Assembly (NCBI RefSeq): GCF_000153925.1
Contig: NZ_DS264358.1
Span: 62,001 to 126,000, forward strand
DNA length: 64,000 nt
Source: [Ruminococcus] torques ATCC 27756
GTDB lineage: Bacteria; Bacillota; Clostridia; Lachnospirales; Lachnospiraceae
Direction: 5' to 3'
Below, in pieces: positions 44,588 through 55,262 of this stretch. Both the position numbers and the translations under genes were made by a program. The notes beneath the pieces are model-generated. The model did no database searches and was not told the DNA's origin. It saw only the letters and a list, made by a program, of their open reading frames with translations. Positions within the stretch are counted from its first letter, which is position 1. Each line of letters begins with the position of its first letter.

Positions 44588-44651
44588 TCTTATTCTTTGT
44601 CTTTCTTGTTTATTATTCTTGCACTTTCTTGCTTAGCAGAACAATGATCTT

Positions 44652-47600
44652 TTATTCTTCTGTGACAAAAGCCTCTTCATCATCTGCTTCTTCTGTATCC
44701 ATCACTTCATCCGTCAACGCTGTCTCTTCGTTTTCCAAACTTTCATTTACTGCATCTGCGCTTACTGCCTCAGCGTTTTCCACTTCTGCATTCTCTCCTT
44801 CTGCGCTCTCTTCAGTTTCAAGTTCCTCTGCCAGCATCGCTTCTGCTCTGGCATCTGTATTTAACGCTACGTCACGATATTTTTTCATACCCGTACCCGC
44901 CGGAATATGTTTACCGATAATTACGTTTTCTTTCAGACCGACAAGATGATCGACTTTTCCTTTGATTGCCGCTTCGGTAAGAACTTTCGTTGTTTCCTGG
45001 AAAGATGCGGCTGAAAGGAAGGAATCTGTAGCAAGTGAAGCTTTCGTAATACCAAGCATGATCTGCTCGCCTATAGCCGGCTCTTTTCCTTCTTCTTCAA
45101 GACGCTCGTTTACTTCATTGAATTCAAGAACGTCAACCATTGTTCCCGGAAGGAATTCTGTATCACCCTTCTCTTCGATGCGGACTTTCTTCAACATCTG
45201 GCGAACGATAACCTCGATATGCTTATCGTTGATCTCAACACCCTGCAGACGGTATACTCTCTGCACTTCCTGAAGCATATAATCCTGAACGGCTCTAAGA
45301 CCTTTGATCTTCAGAATATCATGCGGATTTACACTACCTTCCGTCAGTTCGTCTCCGGCTTCAAGCATCACGCCGTCCTGTATTTTAATACGAGAACCGT
45401 ACGGGATCAAATACGCCTTTGATTCGCCTGTCTCATCATTTGTAACGATGATCTCACGTTTCTTCTTCGTGTCGGAAATCATTGCGCGTCCGGCAAATTC
45501 CGTGATGATCGCAAGACCTTTCGGCTTTCTCGCCTCGAAAAGCTCCTCGACACGCGGAAGACCCTGTGTGATATCGTCACCGGCAACTCCTCCTGTATGG
45601 AACGTACGCATTGTAAGCTGTGTTCCCGGCTCACCGATCGACTGGGCAGCCACAATACCAACTGCTTCTCCGACCTGAACCGCTTCTCCTGTCGCCATGT
45701 TTGCTCCGTAACATTTTGCACATACGCCGTTCTTACATTTACATGTAAGGATCGTACGGATCTTCACTTTCTTCAGTGACTCGCCGTTCTCATCCACGCC
45801 TTTTTTCATAACGCGTTCCGCGCGGCGCGGTGTGATCATGTGGTTTGCTTTTACGAGTACATTTCCGTCTTTATCTTTGATGTCCTCACAGGAATAGCGT
45901 CCTGTAATACGCTCCTGAAGGCTCTCAATCTCTTCATTTCCATCCATAAATGCAGATACATACATTCCCGGAATCTCTTTTCCTTCTTCTGCACAATCAG
46001 AATCATGGATAATCAATTCCTGAGATACGTCTACAAGACGTCTCGTCAGGTAACCTGAATCGGCTGTACGAAGAGCCGTATCTGACAGACCTTTACGAGC
46101 ACCATGAGCAGACATGAAATATTCAAGTACGTCAAGACCTTCACGGAAGTTTGATTTGATAGGCAACTCGATCGTACGTCCTGTCGTATCTGCCATAAGT
46201 CCACGCATACCTGCAAGCTGCTTGATCTGCTTATCAGATCCACGGGCTCCAGAGTCAGCCATCATAAAGATGTTATTATATTTATCAAGACCTGTCAGCA
46301 GAGCCTCTGTCAGCTTATCATCGGTTGCTTTCCAAGTTTCGACAACTTCTTTATAACGCTCTTCTTCTGTTATAAGACCACGTTTGTAATTCTTTGTGAT
46401 TTTATCTACGGTATTCTGTGCTTCCTCGATCATCTGAGGTTTCTGCGGCGGCACCGTCATATCTGAAATTGATACAGTCATAGCCGCTCTTGTAGAGAAT
46501 TTGTATCCGATTGCCTTTACATTGTCAAGCACTTCCGCTGTTTGTGTTGCTCCGTGAGTATTGATTACTTTTTCAAGAATCTGTTTCAACTGTTTCTTTC
46601 CGACATGGAAATCAACCTCGAGAAGCAGCTCGTTTCCTTCTACCTCTCGATCTACGAATCCAAGATCCTGCGGAATAATCTCATTAAACAAAAGACGTCC
46701 GAGTGTCGCATCGATCGTTCCTGTCTTCTCAGTTCCGTCCGGCATCATTCTAGTTACACGAACTTTGATTCGCGAGTGGAGCGTAATATATCCGTTCTCA
46801 TATGCAAGAATTGCTTCGCTCATGCTCTTAAAGAACATTCCTTCGCCCTTTACTCCCGGTCTTTCCTGCGTCAGATAATAAATACCGAGAACCATATCCT
46901 GTGAAGGAACCGCCACCGGTCCTCCGTCAGACGGTTTCAGCAGGTTGTTCGGTGAAAGAAGCAAGAAACGGCACTCTGCCTGAGCTTCCTGTGACAGCGG
47001 AACGTGTACCGCCATCTGGTCACCGTCGAAGTCGGCATTGTACGCTGTACAAACGAGCGGATGGAGCTTGATTGCCTTACCTTCTACAAGAATCGGCTCA
47101 AATGCCTGGATACCGAGTCTGTGAAGCGTGGGGGCGCGGTTAAGCATAACCGGATGTTCCTTGATCACTTCCTCAAGAACATCCCAAACTTCCGGCTGAA
47201 GTCTCTCTACCATTTTCTTTGCATTTTTTATATTATGTGCTGTTCCGTTTGCCACAAGTTCTTTCATAACAAACGGTTTAAACAGTTCGATTGCCATCTC
47301 TTTCGGAAGACCGCACTGATAAATCTTAAGTTCCGGTCCTACGACGATAACAGAACGTCCCGAATAGTCGACACGTTTTCCAAGCAGGTTCTGACGGAAA
47401 CGTCCGGATTTACCTTTCAGCATATCTGAAAGTGATTTCAGTGCTCTGTTTCCCGGGCCTGTAACCGGACGTCCACGGCGTCCGTTGTCGATCAAAGCGT
47501 CTACCGCTTCTTGAAGCATACGTTTTTCATTTCTTACAATAATGTCCGGCGCTCCAAGCTCAAGCAGTCTTTTCAGACGATTGTTTCTGTTAATGATTCT

Positions 47601-48401
47601 TCTGTACAGATCATTCAAATCACTTGTCGCAAAACGGCCTCCGTCAAGCTGTACCATAGGACGAAGATCCGGCGGAATAACCGGAATTGCAGAAAGGATC
47701 ATCCATTCCGGACGGTTGCCCGACTCACGGAACGCCTCAACAACTTCAAGGCGTTTCACGATTCTCGCTCTCTTTTGACCTGTCGCATTTTCCAACCCTG
47801 CCTGAAGTTCTGCATATTCTTTTTCAAGATCGATGCTTTCCAGAAGTTCTTTGATTGCCTCGGCTCCCATGCCTACGCGGAATGAGCCGCTGCCCCACTT
47901 CTCTTTCTGTTCCTGATACTCTGTCTCAGAGAGAATCTGTTTATACTGAAGATCCGTCTCTCCTTTGTCGAGAACAATGTATGAAGCAAAGTAAAGCACT
48001 CTTTCCAATGTTCTCGGAGAGATATCAAGGATCAATCCCATACGGCTCGGAATTCCCTTGAAATACCAGATATGAGACACCGGAGCGGCAAGGGCGATAT
48101 GCCCCATACGCTCACGACGCACACTTGCCTTTGTAACCTCGACGCCGCATCGGTCACAAACAACACCTTTGTAACGGATCTTTTTATATTTTCCACAATG
48201 ACACTCCCAGTCTTTGCTCGGTCCGAAGATTCTCTCACAGAACAGTCCGTCTTTTTCCGGTTTTAATGTTCTGTAGTTGATCGTCTCCGGCTTTGTAACC
48301 TCACCTCTTGACCATTCCATGATCTTTTCCGGTGAAGCCAGACCGATCTTGATCGCGTCAAATGTTAACGGTTGATATTGTTGTTCATTATTGTTTGGCA
48401 T
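44652..48401 (-). CDS. rpoC: DNA-directed RNA polymerase subunit beta'
   Basis: 1,249 aa, the catalytic beta' subunit. Visible landmarks: N-terminal zinc site ([20 protein letters not shown]), the Mg-binding [12 protein letters not shown] loop, the second zinc cluster ([13 protein letters not shown]) and trigger-loop region [17 protein letters not shown] Glu-rich tail of about 55 residues ends the protein. The ATG has AGGAGG upstream and lies 17 nt after rpoB, so the two are one operon. Confidence 0.98.
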   Translation of the reverse strand: MPNNNEQQYQPLTFDAIKIGLASPEKIMEWSRGEVTKPETINYRTLKPEKDGLFCERIFGPSKDWECHCGKYKKIRYKGVVCDRCGVEVTKASVRRERMGHIALAAPVSHIWYFKGIPSRMGLILDISPRTLERVLYFASYIVLDKGETDLQYKQILSETEYQEQKEKWGSGSFRVGMGAEAIKELLESIDLEKEYAELQAGLENATGQKRARIVKRLEVVEAFRESGNRPEWMILSAIPVIPPDLRPMVQLDGGRFATSDLNDLYRRIINRNNRLKRLLELGAPDIIVRNEKRMLQEAVDALIDNGRRGRPVTGPGNRALKSLSDMLKGKSGRFRQNLLGKRVDYSGRSVIVVGPELKIYQCGLPKEMAIELFKPFVMKELVANGTAHNIKNAKKMVERLQPEVWDVLEEVIKEHPVMLNRAPTLHRLGIQAFEPILVEGKAIKLHPLVCTAYNADFDGDQMAVHVPLSQEAQAECRFLLLSPNNLLKPSDGGPVAVPSQDMVLGIYYLTQERPGVKGEGMFFKSMSEAILAYENGYITLHSRIKVRVTRMMPDGTEKTGTIDATLGRLLFNEIIPQDLGFVDREVEGNELLLEVDFHVGKKQLKQILEKVINTHGATQTAEVLDNVKAIGYKFSTRAAMTVSISDMTVPPQKPQMIEEAQNTVDKITKNYKRGLITEEERYKEVVETWKATDDKLTEALLTGLDKYNNIFMMADSGARGSDKQIKQLAGMRGLMADTTGRTIELPIKSNFREGLDVLEYFMSAHGARKGLSDTALRTADSGYLTRRLVDVSQELIIHDSDCAEEGKEIPGMYVSAFMDGNEEIESLQERITGRYSCEDIKDKDGNVLVKANHMITPRRAERVMKKGVDENGESLKKVKIRTILTCKCKNGVCAKCYGANMATGEAVQVGEAVGIVAAQSIGEPGTQLTMRTFHTGGVAGDDITQGLPRVEELFEARKPKGLAIITEFAGRAMISDTKKKREIIVTNDETGESKAYLIPYGSRIKIQDGVMLEAGDELTEGSVNPHDILKIKGLRAVQDYMLQEVQRVYRLQGVEINDKHIEVIVRQMLKKVRIEEKGDTEFLPGTMVDVLEFNEVNERLEEEGKEPAIGEQIMLGITKASLATDSFLSAASFQETTKVLTEAAIKGKVDHLVGLKENVIIGKHIPAGTGMKKYRDVALNTDARAEAMLAEELETEESAEGENAEVENAEAVSADAVNESLENEETALTDEVMDTEEADDEEAFVTEE

Positions 48402-48418
48402 ATATTTGGATCCTCCTC

Positions 48419-51400
48419 TTATTCTTCCTCATAATCGGAATACTCGTCAAACTCAATGTCCACCGGGGCATCATCATCCGGCTCTTCCTCAGGTTCAACA
48501 TCCTCGAGTTCCTCGCCTACAAACTCCTTCTCACTAAATCCGTGATCACCGAAAGATTCATTCTCATCACGGTACTTTCTGTCTCCTTCGATAATGTGAC
48601 GCAGATCTGTCTCGCCGTAATCTACGTTCTCCATAATCTCTACTTCTGTATTGTCATCACGCAGGACACGCACATCCAACGCAAGAGACTGAAGCTCTTT
48701 TAAAAGCACCTTAAATGACTCCGGAATACCCGGTTCCGGTATATTTTCTCCTTTGATGATCGCCTCGTAAGTCTTCACACGACCTACAACGTCGTCGGAC
48801 TTCACTGTCAGGATCTCCTGCAGTGTATAAGATGCGCCGTACGCCTCCAGCGCCCAAACTTCCATCTCTCCGAAACGCTGTCCGCCGAACTGTGCTTTAC
48901 CACCGAGCGGCTGCTGCGTAACGAGGGAGTAAGGACCTGTAGAACGCGCATGGATCTTATCATCTACAAGATGGTGAAGTTTCAGGTAGTGCATGTGTCC
49001 GATTGTTACCGGACTGTCGAAATACTCACCTGTACGTCCGTCTCTCAAACGCACTTTACCGTCTCTTGAGAGCGGAACGCCTTTCCAAAGGTTTCTGTGT
49101 TCTCTATTGTCAGACAGGTACTGCAATACTTCCGGAAGAAGCTCCTGTCCATGCTTTTTCTCAAACTCTTCCCACTCAAGATTGACATAATCATTTGCCA
49201 GATCAAGAGTATCCATAATGTCGATCTCGTTTGCTCCGTCAAAGACAGGCGTAGAAATGTTAAATCCAAGAGCTTTCGCCGCAAGACTCAAGTGGATCTC
49301 AAGCACCTGTCCGATATTCATACGAGACGGCACACCAAGCGGATTCAAAACAATATCCAGCGGGCGCCCGTTCGGAAGAAACGGCATATCCTCTACCGGA
49401 AGCACACGGGAAACGACACCCTTGTTACCGTGACGTCCGGCCATCTTATCTCCTACAGATATCTTTCTCTTCTGCGCGATGTAAATTCTGACCGCCTGAT
49501 TTACCCCGGGTGAAAGCTCGTCGCCGTTTTCTCTTGTAAATACTTTCGCATCTACAACGATACCATACTCACCGTGCGGCACTTTCAAGGATGTATCTCT
49601 TACTTCACGGGCTTTCTCTCCGAAAATCGCACGGAGAAGTCTCTCCTCAGCCGTAAGCTCTGTCTCTCCTTTCGGAGTTACTTTTCCGACGAGAATATCT
49701 CCGGCGCGCACTTCCGCACCGATACGGATGATTCCTCTCTCATCAAGGTCTTTCAACGCATCATCGCCGACGCCCGGAATATCTCTCGTGATCTCTTCAG
49801 GTCCGAGTTTTGTATCTCTTGCCTCTGCCTCATATTCTTCGATATGAACAGAAGTATAAACATCATCCTGTACAAGTCTCTCACTCAGAAGAACAGCATC
49901 CTCGTAGTTATAACCTTCCCATGTCATAAAACCGATGAGCGGGTTCTTACCAAGAGCCATCTCTCCGCCTGATGTAGACGGTCCATCTGCAATAACCTGT
50001 CCTGCCGCAACAACGTCGCCTTTATTAACGATCGGACGCTGATTGTAACAGTTACTCTGGTTGCTTCGCTGGAATTTTGTCAGCTTATAAGATGTCTTCT
50101 TGCCGTCTTCTTCGCGGACAACGATCTCTTTTGACGTAGAGCTTTCTACTGTTCCCGCCCGTTCTGCGACAACACATACTCCCGAGTCAACGGCAGCTTT
50201 TACTTCCATACCCGTACCGACTACCGGAGCCTCTGTCGTCAGAAGCGGAACTGCCTGACGCTGCATGTTCGATCCCATAAGAGCACGGTTGGCATCGTCG
50301 TTTTCAAGGAACGGAATCAGAGCCGTAGCGACTGAGAATACCATCTTCGGAGAAACATCCATGTAATCGAACTTGCTTCTCTCGTATTCCTGTGTTTCCT
50401 CTCTGTAACGACCGGATACATTTTTATGAATAAAGTGGCCTTCTTCATCAAGCGGTGTATTCGCCTGTGCCACATGATAATTGTCTTCTTCGTCAGCTGT
50501 CATATAAACAACTTTTTCTGTAACGACCGGATTTTCCGGATCAGACTTATCAATCCAACGATATGGCGCTTCAACAAATCCATACTGATTAATTCGCGCA
50601 TATGTTGCCAAAGAGTTGATCAGACCGATGTTCGGACCTTCAGGCGTCTCGATCGGACACATTCTTCCATAGTGTGAATAATGTACGTCTCGAACCTCGA
50701 ATCCGGCGCGATCTCTGGAAAGACCTCCCGGTCCAAGTGCGGAAAGACGTCTCTTATGTGTCAGCTCTCCAAGCGGGTTGTTCTGATCCATAAACTGAGA
50801 CAACTGAGAAGAACCGAAGAACTCTTTCACCGCTGCCGTCACCGGTTTGATATTGATCAGTGACTGCGGGGAAATTCCTTCCTGATCCTGTGTCGTCATA
50901 CGCTCACGGACAACTCTTTCTAATCTTGAAAGACCGATTCTGTACTGATTCTGGAGCAATTCTCCTACTGCGCGGATACGGCGGTTACCCAAATGGTCAA
51001 TGTCATCATCCGTTCCCATGCCATATTCAAGATGCATATTATAGTTGATGGACGCGAGGATGTCCTCTTTTGTAATATGCTTCGGGATCAAATCGTGAAT
51101 GTCACGTTTGATCAACGCTTTCATCTCTTCGATGTCTCCTGCGGACTCTTCGATAATCCCCGCCAAAACCGGATAATATACCTGCTCCGTAACACCTACT
51201 TCTTCAGGATCGATATCTGTAACAGCCTGAAGATCTACCATCATATTAGAAAGGATCTTGATGTTTCTCTCTTCATCTTCACCTTCTACCCACAGATAAG
51301 GAACGGCATTGTTCTGGATCTTATCTGCAAGTTCACGAGTAATCTTCGTACCTTTTTCAGCAACTATCTCTCCCGTAAGCTGACTCACCGCATCCTCTGC

Positions 51401-52282
51401 AAGTATGCAGCCTGCAATACGGTTTTTCAGCATCAGTTTCTTATTGAATTTATAACGTCCAACCTTTGCGAGATCATATCTTCTCGGATCAAAGAACATG
51501 CTGTTGATCAGACTTTCCGCGCTGTCTACTGCAAGCGGCTCGCCCGGGCGGATCTTCTTGTACAGTTCCAAAAGACCTTCCTGATAACTCTCCGCAGTGT
51601 CCTTTGTAAAGCTTGCAAGGATCTTCGGCTCTTCACCGAAAAGATCAACAATCTCTGCATTCGTTCCGATACCAAGTGCACGGATCAGCACTGTGATCGG
51701 AACTTTTCTTGTACGATCGACGCGCACATAAAAAACGTCGTTGGAGTCTGTCTCATATTCAAGCCATGCGCCTCGGTTTGGGATCACTGTAGATGAGTAC
51801 AGTTTCTTTCCGAGTTTATCATGAGCAATGCCATAATAAATTCCCGGAGAACGCACGAGCTGACTGACGATAACACGCTCTGCACCGTTGATAACAAATG
51901 TACCCGTCTTTGTCATCAGCGGAAGATCTCCCATAAAAATCTCATGCTCGTTAATCTCATCAGTCTCTTTATTGTGGAGACGGACTCTCACTTTTAAGGG
52001 AGCAGCATAAGTCGCATCGCGCTCTTTACACTCATCGATCGTATATTTCACATCGTCCTCGCAAAGTGTGAAATCTACGAATTCCAGACTTAAGTGTCCG
52101 CTGTAATCAGCGATCGGGGAAATATCGTCGAACACCTCTTTGAGTCCTTCGTCAAGAAACCATTGATAGGAATCTTTTTGAACTTCAATGAGGTTAGGCA
52201 TCTCCAATACTTCTTTCTGCCGTGAGTAACTCATGCGGAAACTTTTTCCGGTTTTAATGGGACGGATTCTGTTTTTCTCCAT
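48419..52282 (-). CDS. rpoB: DNA-directed RNA polymerase subunit beta
   Basis: 1,287 aa. The rifampicin-binding region reads [17 protein letters not shown] then [15 protein letters not shown], matching the sensitive wild-type consensus (Asp, His and Ser positions intact). The C-terminal part contains [15 protein letters not shown] and [20 protein letters not shown], which contacts beta'. It ends in an acidic tail (about 35 residues rich in Asp/Glu). It begins an rpoB-rpoC operon with its own promoter, separate from rplJ-rplL. Confidence 0.98.
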   Translation of the reverse strand: MEKNRIRPIKTGKSFRMSYSRQKEVLEMPNLIEVQKDSYQWFLDEGLKEVFDDISPIADYSGHLSLEFVDFTLCEDDVKYTIDECKERDATYAAPLKVRVRLHNKETDEINEHEIFMGDLPLMTKTGTFVINGAERVIVSQLVRSPGIYYGIAHDKLGKKLYSSTVIPNRGAWLEYETDSNDVFYVRVDRTRKVPITVLIRALGIGTNAEIVDLFGEEPKILASFTKDTAESYQEGLLELYKKIRPGEPLAVDSAESLINSMFFDPRRYDLAKVGRYKFNKKLMLKNRIAGCILAEDAVSQLTGEIVAEKGTKITRELADKIQNNAVPYLWVEGEDEERNIKILSNMMVDLQAVTDIDPEEVGVTEQVYYPVLAGIIEESAGDIEEMKALIKRDIHDLIPKHITKEDILASINYNMHLEYGMGTDDDIDHLGNRRIRAVGELLQNQYRIGLSRLERVVRERMTTQDQEGISPQSLINIKPVTAAVKEFFGSSQLSQFMDQNNPLGELTHKRRLSALGPGGLSRDRAGFEVRDVHYSHYGRMCPIETPEGPNIGLINSLATYARINQYGFVEAPYRWIDKSDPENPVVTEKVVYMTADEEDNYHVAQANTPLDEEGHFIHKNVSGRYREETQEYERSKFDYMDVSPKMVFSVATALIPFLENDDANRALMGSNMQRQAVPLLTTEAPVVGTGMEVKAAVDSGVCVVAERAGTVESSTSKEIVVREEDGKKTSYKLTKFQRSNQSNCYNQRPIVNKGDVVAAGQVIADGPSTSGGEMALGKNPLIGFMTWEGYNYEDAVLLSERLVQDDVYTSVHIEEYEAEARDTKLGPEEITRDIPGVGDDALKDLDERGIIRIGAEVRAGDILVGKVTPKGETELTAEERLLRAIFGEKAREVRDTSLKVPHGEYGIVVDAKVFTRENGDELSPGVNQAVRIYIAQKRKISVGDKMAGRHGNKGVVSRVLPVEDMPFLPNGRPLDIVLNPLGVPSRMNIGQVLEIHLSLAAKALGFNISTPVFDGANEIDIMDTLDLANDYVNLEWEEFEKKHGQELLPEVLQYLSDNREHRNLWKGVPLSRDGKVRLRDGRTGEYFDSPVTIGHMHYLKLHHLVDDKIHARSTGPYSLVTQQPLGGKAQFGGQRFGEMEVWALEAYGASYTLQEILTVKSDDVVGRVKTYEAIIKGENIPEPGIPESFKVLLKELQSLALDVRVLRDDNTEVEIMENVDYGETDLRHIIEGDRKYRDENESFGDHGFSEKEFVGEELEDVEPEEEPDDDAPVDIEFDEYSDYEEE

Positions 52283-52325
52283 TGACGTTTCACTCCTCTA
52301 TCATTTTTTCAATCATTCCTCTTTC

Positions 52326-52353
52326 GTTGTCCGCATCTCCTTTGTCGGACAAC
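52326..52353 (-). promoter_or_regulatory. Hairpin in the rpoB leader
   Basis: GTTGTCCG and CGGACAAC (8 bp, 12-nt loop containing an AGGAGA stretch on the RNA) lie about 44 nt before the rpoB ATG. No U-run follows, so it is not a classic terminator; it may affect leader stability or pausing. The rest of the 480-nt gap shows other short inverted repeats but no gene. Confidence 0.4.
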
Positions 52354-52539
52354 ATCGAATGACCTGAATCTTTACAAACGGGACTTCTCTTGCATCTCAA
52401 TTATTCCCGTTATCGTGGCAGTCGCCAAAACACCGTATAAACAGAGATTTTGGCACGTTGCTTCGCGTAAATGAAAAGAGCCTTGTAATAGTAATAACGC
52501 TTCTAATACGGCATACCTTTCCATAATAGTGCATTTTTA

Positions 52540-52569
52540 ACTATAACACAAAGCTCTTTTCGTTGTCAA
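52540..52569 (-). promoter_or_regulatory. Promoter of rpoB-rpoC
   Basis: On the reverse strand TTGACA (52569-52564), an 18-nt spacer ending in an extended TGT, and TATAGT (52545-52540). The transcript would carry a leader of about 250 nt. Confidence 0.75.
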
Positions 52570-52664
52570 TAACATTTCCCATTTTTTTCTTGACATTTTT
52601 CTTCATATATGATATTATGCGTCACTTTTCGACAAACGGCGATGTTTAACGTAAACGCACAACA

Positions 52665-52706
52665 AAGACAAAAGAACCGCAGAAGCATTTTATCTTCTGC
52701 GGTTGA
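52665..52706 (-). terminator. Terminator of rplJ-rplL
   Basis: AACCGCAGAAG (52704-52694 on the reverse strand) pairs with CTTCTGCGGTT (52685-52675), an 11-bp stem with an 8-nt loop, followed by CTTTTGTCTTTG. It lies upstream of the separate rpoB promoter. Confidence 0.75.
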
Positions 52707-52760
52707 TTTTCTTAAGACCGTCTTACTTAAAGACGTTCATAAAGTTATCGGAAACTCCGA

Positions 52761-53135
52761 TTATTTCATGCTAACTTCTGCACCTTCTGCCTCAAGTTTA
52801 GCTTTGATCTCCTCAGCCTCTGCTTTGGAAACACCCTCTTTGAGTGTCTTCGGAGCGTTGTCAACAAGCTCTTTTGCTTCTTTCAGTCCAAGACCTGTGA
52901 TCTCGCGAACTGCTTTGATAACTTTAACTTTGGAAGCTCCTGCAGATACGAGTTCTACGTCAAACTCATCTTTTTCTTCTGCTGCTGCGCCACCGTCTGC
53001 TGCTGCTGCAACTACAACGCCTGCTGCTGCAGATACACCAAACTCTTCTTCACATGCTTTTACTAATTCATTTAACTCTAATACTGATAACTCTTTGATC
53101 GCTTCGATCATTTCAGCTGTTGTCATTTTAGCCAT
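52761..53135 (-). CDS. rplL: 50S ribosomal protein L7/L12
   Basis: 124 aa: N-terminal dimerisation domain ([20 protein letters not shown]), Ala-rich hinge (about 35-55) and the conserved C-terminal domain ([31 protein letters not shown]) that contacts translation factors. GGAGG precedes the ATG by 9 nt. It follows rplJ by 108 nt and is in the same unit. Confidence 0.98.
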   Translation of the reverse strand: MAKMTTAEMIEAIKELSVLELNELVKACEEEFGVSAAAGVVVAAAADGGAAAEEKDEFDVELVSAGASKVKVIKAVREITGLGLKEAKELVDNAPKTLKEGVSKAEAEEIKAKLEAEGAEVSMK

Positions 53136-53243
53136 TTTTGATATCCTCCATTTTTAAATTTACTCTGCCGGACTCTTCTTCTGATCTCCGGTTCAGATTT
53201 TGTTCCTTTTTACATTGCGCCGCATATCCGGCACATCTGTATT

Positions 53244-53774
53244 TTACTCCTCTGCTGCCGCTTCTTCGGCCGGAGCCTCTGTTGTTGCCTCGCCGTCTTT
53301 CTCAGCGATCTGTTTAATAACACGAGCAAAGTTTGTAATCGGTGACTGCAAGCTTCCGAGCAATTTGGAGAGAAGTACCTCTCTTGACGGAATCTTAGCC
53401 AGTTCATTCAATCCGGCTACATCATATACAGTTCCTTCAATTACACCGGCTTTCATCTCAAGTTTGTCTGCTGTCTTAGCAAACTCTGCAAGAATTCTGG
53501 CCGGAGCTGTCGCATCTTCCTTAGATACGCAAAGTGCGCTCGGTCCTTCTAAATACTCATCCAGACCCGCGAACTCTGTTCCTTCAAATGCTCTCTTCAT
53601 CATTGTGTTCTTACATACTTTGTAAGTAACGCCGGCTTCTCTGAGCTTTTTACGAAGCTCTGTATCCTGTGCTACTGTAAGTCCACGGTAGTCAACGATA
53701 ACTACAGACTGAGCATCTTTGATGTCTTCTGCGATAGCTGCTACGATCGGTTGTTTTAATTCAACTTTTGCCAC
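53244..53774 (-). CDS. rplJ: 50S ribosomal protein L10
   Basis: 176 aa: VVIVDYRGLTVAQDTELRKK, YKVCKNTMMKRAFEGT and GPSALCVSKEDATAPA are family signatures, and the C-terminal helix holding L7/L12 dimers ends in an Ala/Glu-rich tail. The GTG start at 53774 is preferred, with AAGGAGGT about 10 nt upstream; the open frame extends 38 codons further into the leader and is not credited. The upstream neighbour is an Rpn-type gene rather than rplA, so rplK-rplA must lie elsewhere. Confidence 0.95.
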   Translation of the reverse strand: MAKVELKQPIVAAIAEDIKDAQSVVIVDYRGLTVAQDTELRKKLREAGVTYKVCKNTMMKRAFEGTEFAGLDEYLEGPSALCVSKEDATAPARILAEFAKTADKLEMKAGVIEGTVYDVAGLNELAKIPSREVLLSKLLGSLQSPITNFARVIKQIAEKDGEATTEAPAEEAAAEE

Positions 53775-53815
53775 GTCCAGGTGCACCTCCTTATAGATTT
53801 TAAATGACTGCGTCC

Positions 53816-53910
53816 TGAGACCTTCAATCATCGGAAGCGCCGAAAGGCACGTCCCGGGATTGCAGGCGATTACCAACATCCCGGGCAACCCCGAACTTTG
53901 GCTCGTCGCC
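53816..53910 (-). promoter_or_regulatory. Second structured segment of the rplJ leader with shared motif
   Basis: Between the attenuator and the ribosome-binding site, CCCGGGAT can pair with ATCCCGGG. The second arm begins CAATCCCGGGACGTGCC, related to the motif in the pfp leader and the SDR terminator. It may form an alternative fold that affects readthrough or translation. Confidence 0.4.
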
Positions 53911-53913
53911 TAT

Positions 53914-53948
53914 ACAAAAAACCTCTGCGACAGAAGACACAGAGGTTT
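53914..53948 (-). terminator. Attenuator hairpin in the rplJ leader
   Basis: AAACCTCTG (53948-53940 on the reverse strand) pairs with CAGAGGTTT and runs into TTTTTT (ending at about 53915). It lies between the L10-binding leader and the gene, the position of an L10-controlled attenuator. Confidence 0.7.
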
Positions 53949-53973
53949 ACAAATGTTCTTTTTAAAAAGAATT

Positions 53974-54038
53974 CGTATCTTCCTCGGCAGGCGTTCTCAA
54001 CCTTATGCCTAACGGCACCTGCTGTCTTCGGCAGTCAA
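53974..54038 (-). promoter_or_regulatory. Ribosomal protein L10 leader (autoregulatory RNA)
   Basis: The reverse strand carries GACTGCCGAAGACAGCAGGT and, after a short arm, CCTGCCGAGGAAG, the conserved core of the Firmicutes L10 leader that binds the L10(L12)4 complex. An intrinsic terminator follows. Known behaviour of the family: excess L10-L12 lowers expression of its own operon. Confidence 0.85.
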
Positions 54039-54048
54039 TTACTTTTAT

Positions 54049-54077
54049 AAAATATCACTACTCATCCAAATTGTCAA
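54049..54077 (-). promoter_or_regulatory. Promoter of rplJ-rplL inside the end of the Rpn gene
   Basis: On the reverse strand TTGACA (54077-54072), a 17-nt spacer and TATTTT (54054-54049). The -35 box and most of the spacer lie within the last codons of the upstream gene, whose stop is at 54058. Confidence 0.7.
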
Positions 54078-54813
54078 GCACTTTTTTCACATATTGTTCC
54101 GCTTCACCTTCCGATAAAGAAAACTCTTCCTCATTATATTCCGTCAAAATCATATCGATTACCTCCGACCGATTTTTACGAAGTATTTCAGACAAAATTC
54201 CCTGACGGATGCAAGTGTCTACCACCTCTTCAAACGGAAGTTCTCCTGACATCTGCTGACGGATCATTACGACAAACCGGGAATATTCCCGCAGTGTCAC
54301 ACACTTTTCCATAAGTTCTCTGTTGTGACCAAAATTAATATTCAGCACAACCGCTTTACATTCAAGCGCCGGCGGCACTTCTTTTCCCGTCTTAACAAAC
54401 AAGTCGCTTAGTTTCAGTTCCTGTCGTTCCGGCTCTTGTTTCGTTCCGTTATAAAAAACAATATACTGCGGGAACGGGATATGTAAAGGAACGTTCATAT
54501 AGAGCTTTTGTTTCACATCTTCGATCCGTTCCCGGTAAAGCGACGCAAAGTAAAACAATCCTCTCAGCGGCAGATTTGGACTATATGAACTTTGATGTTC
54601 ATATAAATTCATCACATCACCGATAATAAAGGACAAGTCATTCTTCATTCCCATGTACACAACATCTTCAATCGTTGTGATCGTCAGTTCATCGGGATTC
54701 GTATACGCGCTGTCATTAACCACGTTATACAGCTCCGGAAGTTCCTTTTTATCTCGAAAAATAATACGGAAAACCCTGTCTTTATACTTCCTGTGTATTC
54801 TTTTATTTTTCAA
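54058..54813 (-). CDS. Rpn-family PD-(D/E)XK nuclease / putative transposase
   Basis: A 251-aa protein of the Rpn (PDDEXK, YhgA-like) family: N-terminal RKYKDRVFRIIFRDKKEL, NDLSFIIGDVMNLYEHQSSY (Asp and Glu-X-Gln of the active site), SPNLPLRGLFYFASLYRE and a helical C-terminus. Rpn proteins are recombination-promoting, Mg-dependent nucleases often present in many variable copies. The TTG start at 54813 has GAAGGAGG 7 nt upstream. Its insertion next to rplJ separates that operon from the usual rplA, and its 3' end supplies the rplJ -35 box. Confidence 0.82.
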   Translation of the reverse strand: MKNKRIHRKYKDRVFRIIFRDKKELPELYNVVNDSAYTNPDELTITTIEDVVYMGMKNDLSFIIGDVMNLYEHQSSYSPNLPLRGLFYFASLYRERIEDVKQKLYMNVPLHIPFPQYIVFYNGTKQEPERQELKLSDLFVKTGKEVPPALECKAVVLNINFGHNRELMEKCVTLREYSRFVVMIRQQMSGELPFEEVVDTCIRQGILSEILRKNRSEVIDMILTEYNEEEFSLSEGEAEQYVKKVLDNLDE

Positions 54814-55068
54814 CCGATTTCCTCCTTCATTGTAGCAAACATAATTATATGAAGCAATCAAAAATACGCGCTTTCCTCAGCGCCTTTATCCCTTTTTCTT
54901 TTCTCATGTTTTTTTACAAATTTGATTTTCACTGCAGCGACTGCCGCAAGATTATTAGAATTCAACGAAATAAAACCGGTTCTTTTTCTTCCCACATTCT
55001 CAGAAAACTGAATTTGTGATAAAAGAATAACACATCTTCTATTTTTGCACAAATATTTTATCTTTTTT

Positions 55069-55091
55069 CAATGACAGAATTCCTGTCATTA
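55069..55091. repeat. Perfect palindrome in the Rpn-GH20 gap
   Basis: AATGACAG and CTGTCATT flank a 5-nt spacer containing an EcoRI-like AATTC. A run of A follows on the reverse strand. It could be an operator or a weak terminator. The rest of the 449-nt gap 54814-55262 shows only the terminator at 55195 and an unsupported 64-aa frame. Confidence 0.4.
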
Positions 55092-55194
55092 ATTCACCAT
55101 TACAAAATCTGTATCTGGGAGATGTCTGTATCTTATTTCGATTGTACGAACTACTATTTCGATATCGGAAGATCTGATATGGGATTACTCATAC

Positions 55195-55229
55195 ACAAAA
55201 GGCGATGCTTTACACGCACCGCCTTTTGT
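55195..55229 (-). terminator. Terminator of the GH20 surface protein gene
   Basis: ACAAAAGGCG (reverse strand 55229-55220) pairs with CGCCTTTTGT (55204-55195), a 10-bp stem with a 15-nt loop. The U-run is part of the stem and is followed by GTATG. It lies 34 nt after the stop. Confidence 0.6.
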
Positions 55230-55262
55230 ATTTCATACAGCATCTTACGAATCAGATGTTTT

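Noticed and set aside
54858-55052. 64-aa reverse-strand frame upstream of the Rpn gene
   Set aside because: No ribosome-binding site and no recognisable family. The composition is not decisive, so it was not called as a gene.
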